This document shows positions 59,346 to 64,000 of a DNA stretch of 64,000 bases, piece by piece. Origin of the DNA: Mucidula mucida (taxonomy: Eukaryota > Basidiomycota > Agaricomycetes > Agaricales > Physalacriaceae); contig JADNYV010000009.1 of the NCBI GenBank assembly GCA_015501055.1, positions 434,001 to 498,000 on the forward strand, read 5' to 3'. A model generated the notes under the pieces. It searched no databases. It saw only the letters and a program-made list of their open reading frames with translations, and had not been told where the DNA came from. Within the stretch, counting starts at the first letter, position 1. Every line of letters begins with the position of its first letter. The translations under genes and the position numbers were made by a program.

Positions 59346-60371
59346 CAGAAAGTGTGAGAGTCGCGGTTCGGTGGCGGTTCAGTGTTGTCAGTGGTGGTTA
59401 GAAACAATGATAGATGTCAGTGTCACGCACCGTGACAGCGCTTATTCGACTTGCACGTGACATAATCTTCAGGGTGGGATCTCCGGCCACATCGCAGGCC
59501 CCAGGGCTTTTGGACATTGTCATCAATTGGGTGAGTTCTCAATGTCATTGTTCTCCATATGTACTAAGTTCATACTGTGTGTGTCCTTCGTCGGTGAAGG
59601 AAAGATGTAAGTACCTTGTTATGAACCGTCGACGGCTTCAGTGGCCGCATTTGTCGCTTGAGTGCCATCGACACTTCCCGCCCTCCCATATAGCGTCGAT
59701 CATGCTGGTGGGGCGACAGCCCATGCCAAGAATCCAGTTGGAAACCAAGCTGACCTTCCTAGCGCGGCGGACAAAGAATCATTGATCAGCTGTTGCCTAC
59801 TACAGGCAGGACCAAGGCATGTATGCGGCCCAAGAGCTAAGATCCTGTGCCTTGCATTGTCTTCCAGCGGCATATGCCCGAACTTTGGCATTGGCGAGTC
59901 GAAGACACTGTGGGAAATCTTGAACGACTTTGATCGACTGCTTTTGATGGATGCTTTGACTCTTGCCTTTGACCAGCTCATGCATGTCCGCATTCGATCC
60001 GTGAAAGGAACTCTCCGAGGCTGTAGCTCACTGACGGATGATTTGCTCTCTTCTTCTGCTCAGAACACGATATTCTGCAGGCTGGCAACGTCGGAGTCTG
60101 GCAGCTGGTTCATTCGATTCTCCGACAAAGCGCATCAAGTGCTTGTCATAGGACAAAGCACTACTGGATTGTATTATATGGCCTGCTCAGAGACAATGCA
60201 ACTGCTTCCATTGTTCCAGGGTCAGTAACATCGACAGTACAAAACTTGCACAAGAGGCACAAAAGCATCAGCCCCTTCACCCCCATCGTTCTCGTCTGCG
60301 CCTTGACATCGACCACTGACTCAAACATCAGCCTATATAAGCCTCTACTCTACAGTACTACTACCGTGCAC
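59346..60371. other. Upstream region of nuclease-like gene 2, one unassigned frame
   Basis: A plus-strand frame (59,662-60,228) is open for 188 codons but starts with GTG and has its first ATG far inside (MDALTLAFDQLMHVRI). Its composition is plausible for protein (SGSWFIRFSDKAHQVLVIG) but no family is recognised. TATATAAG at about 60,333 lies 35-40 nt before the ATG of the next gene and may be its TATA box. Confidence 0.4.
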
Positions 60372-61822
60372 ATGGCGAAGCGCAAGGTTTGCCAGTCCTA
60401 CCATTTCTTAGTGACGACATGCTCATCTCCCACCTTAGGAACGAGAACGCACTGCAGACGATGTCGATTTTGAGGGAGATCGCACCGTCGCAGAGCTTCC
60501 TAACTTTTTGAACAATCTGGCGACGAAGCTGGATAGGGATATTCGAGATTCACGACTGGTACGTATATTCTTTTTCTCTAACGGTCAGCGCCTGATCTCA
60601 GCTCTCATTTCAGAAACGCCAGAAATTTCCTCTGAGCATTTACAGCAAGGTTACGGGGCCTCTGAGGCAGGCTACGACGGTGCTCAAGGCCGCGCTCGAG
60701 GTAAATAGCGGCTGTCGCTTTCATGAGTCTACTCTAAAACTCCTTTTGAAGGGTCGACCCGGCAAGCTACCTCAATATCTAGACAAACTAATCAACGAAG
60801 CCGGCCAAACTAGTCTCAAAGGCCAATTGCGTTTCGAGAGTCATATTGATCTTCTCGTATCAGGCGTTCTTGCACACTACTTTCCAGTGGGGCAGGCCTT
60901 CCTTATTGGCCCTCAGTACACGTATCTCCAAGGCGTCTCGGATCCAAGGCTTCTAGAGATTGGTGACCACTGGTCCAGATACGCACCAGGGTCTACCACG
61001 ATCTTGGATGCTACCCAGGAGGCCGATGACACTGAACCCAGCCGTCGAAGTGACTTTTCCCTGGACGCAGATCTTGACAATTCTGCCCTTTTTAATTCCA
61101 TGGTCGGCGCAAGCACACCGAAGGGATCCTTTCGTAATTTCATGGAAAACATTCATTCCCCACAACCATCATCCTCGCCCGTAGCCTCGGGATCCGGACC
61201 CTCTCGGGCCATTGCGTTCCCTTCCCCCATTCTTCCTTCACCCGTTCATCCGATGCCGGAGATGCCCTCGCCGCAGTCTTTTATCAAGGACGCGCCTTCC
61301 CAGCTTGGAACCGACATCATCCTCGACTTTAATAACCGACTCGTCATGAACAGTCCAGGGCGAATCACCATCAAACGCCCAGACCTAGTAGTATGCCTTT
61401 TGGAAGGAATGTCCGAACTGTTGGCAAAAAACGTTGTTATCGTTGAGGATAAGCTTTATCGGCGCATGGATGCTGTCAAACAGCTACTGGGTTACATGAA
61501 AGATCTCGAGGACGGCTATCGCAAGGCGCTCGGGCTAGCGGTGGTTCTTACAACAAAGTTTGAGCTGCAGGTAGCTATGTTTCGTCGCTCGCGGGACGAC
61601 GGACCCGTAGAGGCGATTGGAGCTACGTATGCGAATCTCGACCAGGGCGATGTAGCGGAAGCCGCCGCTACTTGGGACAATTGGGACCAGGAGGTCAAGG
61701 AGCAGCAACTGACAGCAGCAGATTTCGTGGATGGACGCAAGGTCACGCTTAAATGGTATGACCTGAACAGCCCCGAAGTGCGCGCTGAGTTGATGAAGAT
61801 TTGGGAAGAACACCACAAGTAG
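60372..61822 (+). CDS. PD-(D/E)XK-nuclease-like protein, paralogue 2
   Basis: Exon 1 is tiny (MAKRK). Three further short introns (all GT-AG) give ERERTADDVDFEG, ATKLDRDIRDSRL, KRQKFPLSIYSKVTG and ATTVLKAALE. The long last exon has an N-terminal domain (LRFESHIDLLVSGVLAHYFP, FLIGPQYTYLQGVSDPRLL) and a Ser/Pro linker shorter than in paralogue 1. The C-terminal domain has RITIKRPDLVVCLLEGMSEL, LAKNVVIVEDKLYRRMDAVK, LLGYMKDLEDGYRKALGLAV, TKFELQVAMFRR and VTLKWYDLNSPEVRAELMKI. PD and EDK are placed as in PD-(D/E)XK nucleases. The frame is intact. No partner gene is recognised next to it. The family could also be an inactive nuclease fold or a binding protein. Confidence 0.75.
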
Positions 61823-62267
61823 TTCATGCTGTCGTTGTGCTGATTTGTATCGTCATGTCCTTTAACGTTTACGCTTTTATTTGCTAGTCTGCTCTGCATC
61901 TTGATGTGTGTACATTATCTATAATTGTCAATCTAGTCGGAATACACTGTCTTTTGTGCATAAAGGAAGTAAAGGAAGAAAACTCAAATGATGTGGACGC
62001 ATCCTTCACTATTATATTTTCTTACGACACTATACATATAATTTACACACTATATACTAGCGATAGGTTGCGACAATGGATGTTGACGATGGGTGCAGAG
62101 ATGGTAATAAACATGCATGCAAGAAGTAATGATGAGACCCCACATACAGCAGACAGCGAGAGAAACATTAAATTATGCCGTGAAAGAGAGAAAGAAAATG
62201 CTCGTGCAACAGATCAATCAACCAGCAGAACCCACTCCTGATAAACAAGACACACGCCCGTGCTCTT
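61823..62267. other. Convergent intergenic region
   Basis: The 3' ends of the nuclease-like gene and the RRM gene face each other here. It is AT-richer, with a TACATATAATTTACAC-type stretch. No gene. Confidence 0.5.
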
Positions 62268-64000
62268 TTACGCCTCGTCCGGACTCTGCACAGCGCTTTT
62301 CGATAAGATGCGCGCAGGGTCGGAATCCGGTCCACGCGGTACAGCAGGCCGCTTGTCCCCAACCGACATCGAATGTGCCCTCGAAGGTCCCGATTCGTGC
62401 TCGCCCACTATTGTCGATGAAAAGAAAACATCATCAAAATCCGCCGGCTTCCCACTCTGACTCTCCGTCTTGTCACTCCCTACAACCGTCTCCCGCTCTT
62501 CCAAAATCTCCGCCTTCTTGTCCCTCAAAATCTCTCCCTCCACATTCCCGTACCCAAAGTATCCGCCATTCGCGTCGCCCGACCCACTCGTCGCCATACT
62601 ACTCATCGCCATAACACTATCAAAGTATCCTTTCGGCTCTACCATAGCACCCGCGTAAAAGAAGCCGCCAGGGCTCGGGTGAGGATGCAGCGTAAAGCCT
62701 CCTGGACTGGGGATGGGATACATACCAGGACTGGGCATCGTATACATATGCGGGCTACCCTGGTAAGGATGCACAGGCGCCCCAGGTGCCGGATTCATGT
62801 ACGGGTTACGCGACCAGTACCCCCCAGGCGACATCGCCAATCCAGGCGAAAACGGGGTGAGATGTGGCGCCTGGAAAGGATGTCCTTGCGCCTGTCGTCG
62901 CGGTGGCGAAACCTTCTTGGGTTGAACTTGACTCTGAGAAGAATCAAACGAGGCAGATGATTCAGCACTCGCCAAAGCTGCTTCTAACGGAATACTGTCT
63001 GGCGGTGACGGCGGCGTGGGCGTCATGGGCAAAGTCTGGGCCAAGGAGGAAGAAGTCATGGGATAGTGATGGTGATAATAGCCATTCATAGACATGTCAC
63101 TTTCACTAGTTTTGAGTGGTTGTCCAAAGGACGGTAGGAATGTGAACGGCGGCATAGAAGGTGTAATTGGAGGGAGCCCGTGAGGCGTCATCGGTATCGG
63201 TCCATGGTGTAACGGAGACATGGGATACATCGGAGACACGAGAGCTGGCGACATCTGATGTAGGCCATGATGCATCGTAAAGGAAGTAGGTAAAGGTGGA
63301 GGCGGTATTGAAATAGGCCCTGGGTGATGGGGATGTGGCTGGTGAGATGAAGATTGAGAATTTTTGGGAGAAGAAGACTTGGATGCTCCTTCCGACGGTG
63401 GAGTTGATGTAGCGGATTGCACAGATGAAGAAGTAGATGATCCAAAAGACGGCTTCGATGACTCTCCGGATGAATTCGTAGTTGAAGAGGCATGATGAGA
63501 TGTTGCGGCAAGAGGTGGTCGGAGAGGTTCTTTTACTGCTGTCGGCTGATGAATGTGCGAGTGAGTATGGTGAGGGTGGGGCATGGACATCTGCAGTTGA
63601 GGAGGATAGATGTCGTAAGGAGAGTTTGGGGCCGAGAAGTCAAGGTACCCAGTTGGAAGGTTTATGTGGGAAGGAGGTTGAGACGAGGATGATTGGTGAC
63701 CTCCGTAGGCCGTAAGAGATTGACCGAAAGCAGATAGAGCAGGCGACGCTGGAGTCGCGCCAGAAGGCGAGAACTTGTCATAATGCACCTTCAACGGACG
63801 TCCATTATATTCATACCTGCAATTCGCGTTAATTTCGGCCGCAACGTACGGAGCAAACTGACCCATTAAACATCTTGACCGCACGGTCAGCATCGTAGTC
63901 TGTCGCAAAGACCACCGTTCCGAAACCTCTTGACCGGCCGTCCTGACCGAGAGCCACGTCCGCGCGAATGATAGTCCCGGCCTGACGGAACAGATCCTTC
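62268..64000 (-). CDS. RRM RNA-binding protein with long Pro/Ser/His-rich tail (5' end outside window)
   Basis: At the window end the minus strand reads into an RRM: KDLFRQAGTIIRADVALG, SRGFGTVVFATDYDADRA (RNP1-like GFGTVVFA), then a GT-AG intron and YEYNGRPLKVHYDKFSP. After it a tail of about 510 residues is rich in Pro, Ser, His, Gly and Met (SQSSSHQPHPHHPGP, PMTPHGLPPI, PSPGGFTLHPHPSPGG), ending SKSAVQSPDEA at 62268. The RRM resembles RRM2/3 of the Gbp2-type gene at 24,437. The complete gene probably has further RRMs upstream of base 64000. Likely a nuclear or cytoplasmic mRNA-binding protein. The tail has no stop in over 500 codons. Confidence 0.85.
   Translation of the reverse strand, partial: RICSVRPGLSFARTWLSVRTAGQEVSERWSLRQTTMLTVRSRCLMGQFAPYVAAEINANCRYEYNGRPLKVHYDKFSPSGATPASPALSAFGQSLTAYGGHQSSSSQPPSHINLPTGYLDFSAPNSPYDIYPPQLQMSMPHPHHTHSHIHQPTAVKEPLRPPLAATSHHASSTTNSSGESSKPSFGSSTSSSVQSATSTPPSEGASKSSSPKNSQSSSHQPHPHHPGPISIPPPPLPTSFTMHHGLHQMSPALVSPMYPMSPLHHGPIPMTPHGLPPITPSMPPFTFLPSFGQPLKTSESDMSMNGYYHHHYPMTSSSLAQTLPMTPTPPSPPDSIPLEAALASAESSASFDSSQSQVQPKKVSPPRRQAQGHPFQAPHLTPFSPGLAMSPGGYWSRNPYMNPAPGAPVHPYQGSPHMYTMPSPGMYPIPSPGGFTLHPHPSPGGFFYAGAMVEPKGYFDSVMAMSSMATSGSGDANGGYFGYGNVEGEILRDKKAEILEERETVVGSDKTESQSGKPADFDDVFFSSTIVGEHESGPSRAHSMSVGDKRPAVPRGPDSDPARILSKSAVQSPDEA

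Noticed and set aside
62679..63715. Plus-strand frames opposite the RRM protein tail
   Set aside because: These are shadows of the long Pro/Ser/His-rich coding exon on the minus strand.

Overview
The window looks like nuclear DNA of an agaricomycete (mushroom-forming basidiomycete). Genes are split by many short introns of about 45-60 nt with GT...CTRAY...AG signals. Recognisable content includes a divergent histone H2A-H2B pair, a clade-III-like sesquiterpene synthase, F-box/LRR-like genes in several copies, Gbp2-like and other RRM proteins, and a fungal acid sphingomyelinase. All gene models were spliced by eye from the sequence and have no transcript or database support.

Layout. 0-10 kb: F-box copy 1 (cut by the window start), intact H2A and H2B, a degraded F-box copy 2, an unassigned spliced gene, and an inverted, internally deleted second copy of the [F-box end / H2A end] junction. 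10-17 kb: a second type of F-box gene with an in-frame stop, a ten-exon TauD-type dioxygenase, and the only full-length copy of the repeated F-box family. 17.3-19.8 kb: two members (A, B) of an unrecognised small-protein family. 20-23.3 kb: an SDS23-type CBS-domain gene back to back with the CNH half of VPS39. 23.3-30 kb: an unassigned coding remnant, a GBP2-like SR/RGG protein and a PNRC-motif protein. 30.9-36.4 kb: an F-box remnant, a copia-like gag ORF, and members C and D of the small family in inverted orientation. 37.4-48.6 kb: a PD-(D/E)XK-like gene, family member E, a TBC1D20/Gyp8-like gene, the missing 3' half of VPS39, and a conserved hypothetical gene. All five carry apparent frameshifts. 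49.9-54.9 kb: intact terpene synthase and sphingomyelinase. 56.7-59.3 kb: family members F, G, H. 60.4-64 kb: a second PD-(D/E)XK-like gene and an RRM gene running off the window.

The three main points are as follows. (1) VPS39 is split: its CNH half lies at 21,961-23,286 and its C-terminal half at about 44,470-46,980, on the same strand, with about 21 kb of other genes between them. (2) A small-protein family of about 160-175 aa occurs in eight copies in three clusters, with a conserved core (VVPSF[ND]G...TYGRGPN.EF...[EP]PDWLY.RM) and a conserved phase-1 intron. I cannot assign it to any known family. (3) Two diverged paralogues share an N-terminal domain, a variable Pro/Ser-rich linker and a C-terminal PD...EDK nuclease-like signature. 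Many breaks are single-base changes in short homopolymer runs, so sequencing error must be excluded before calling these genes dead.
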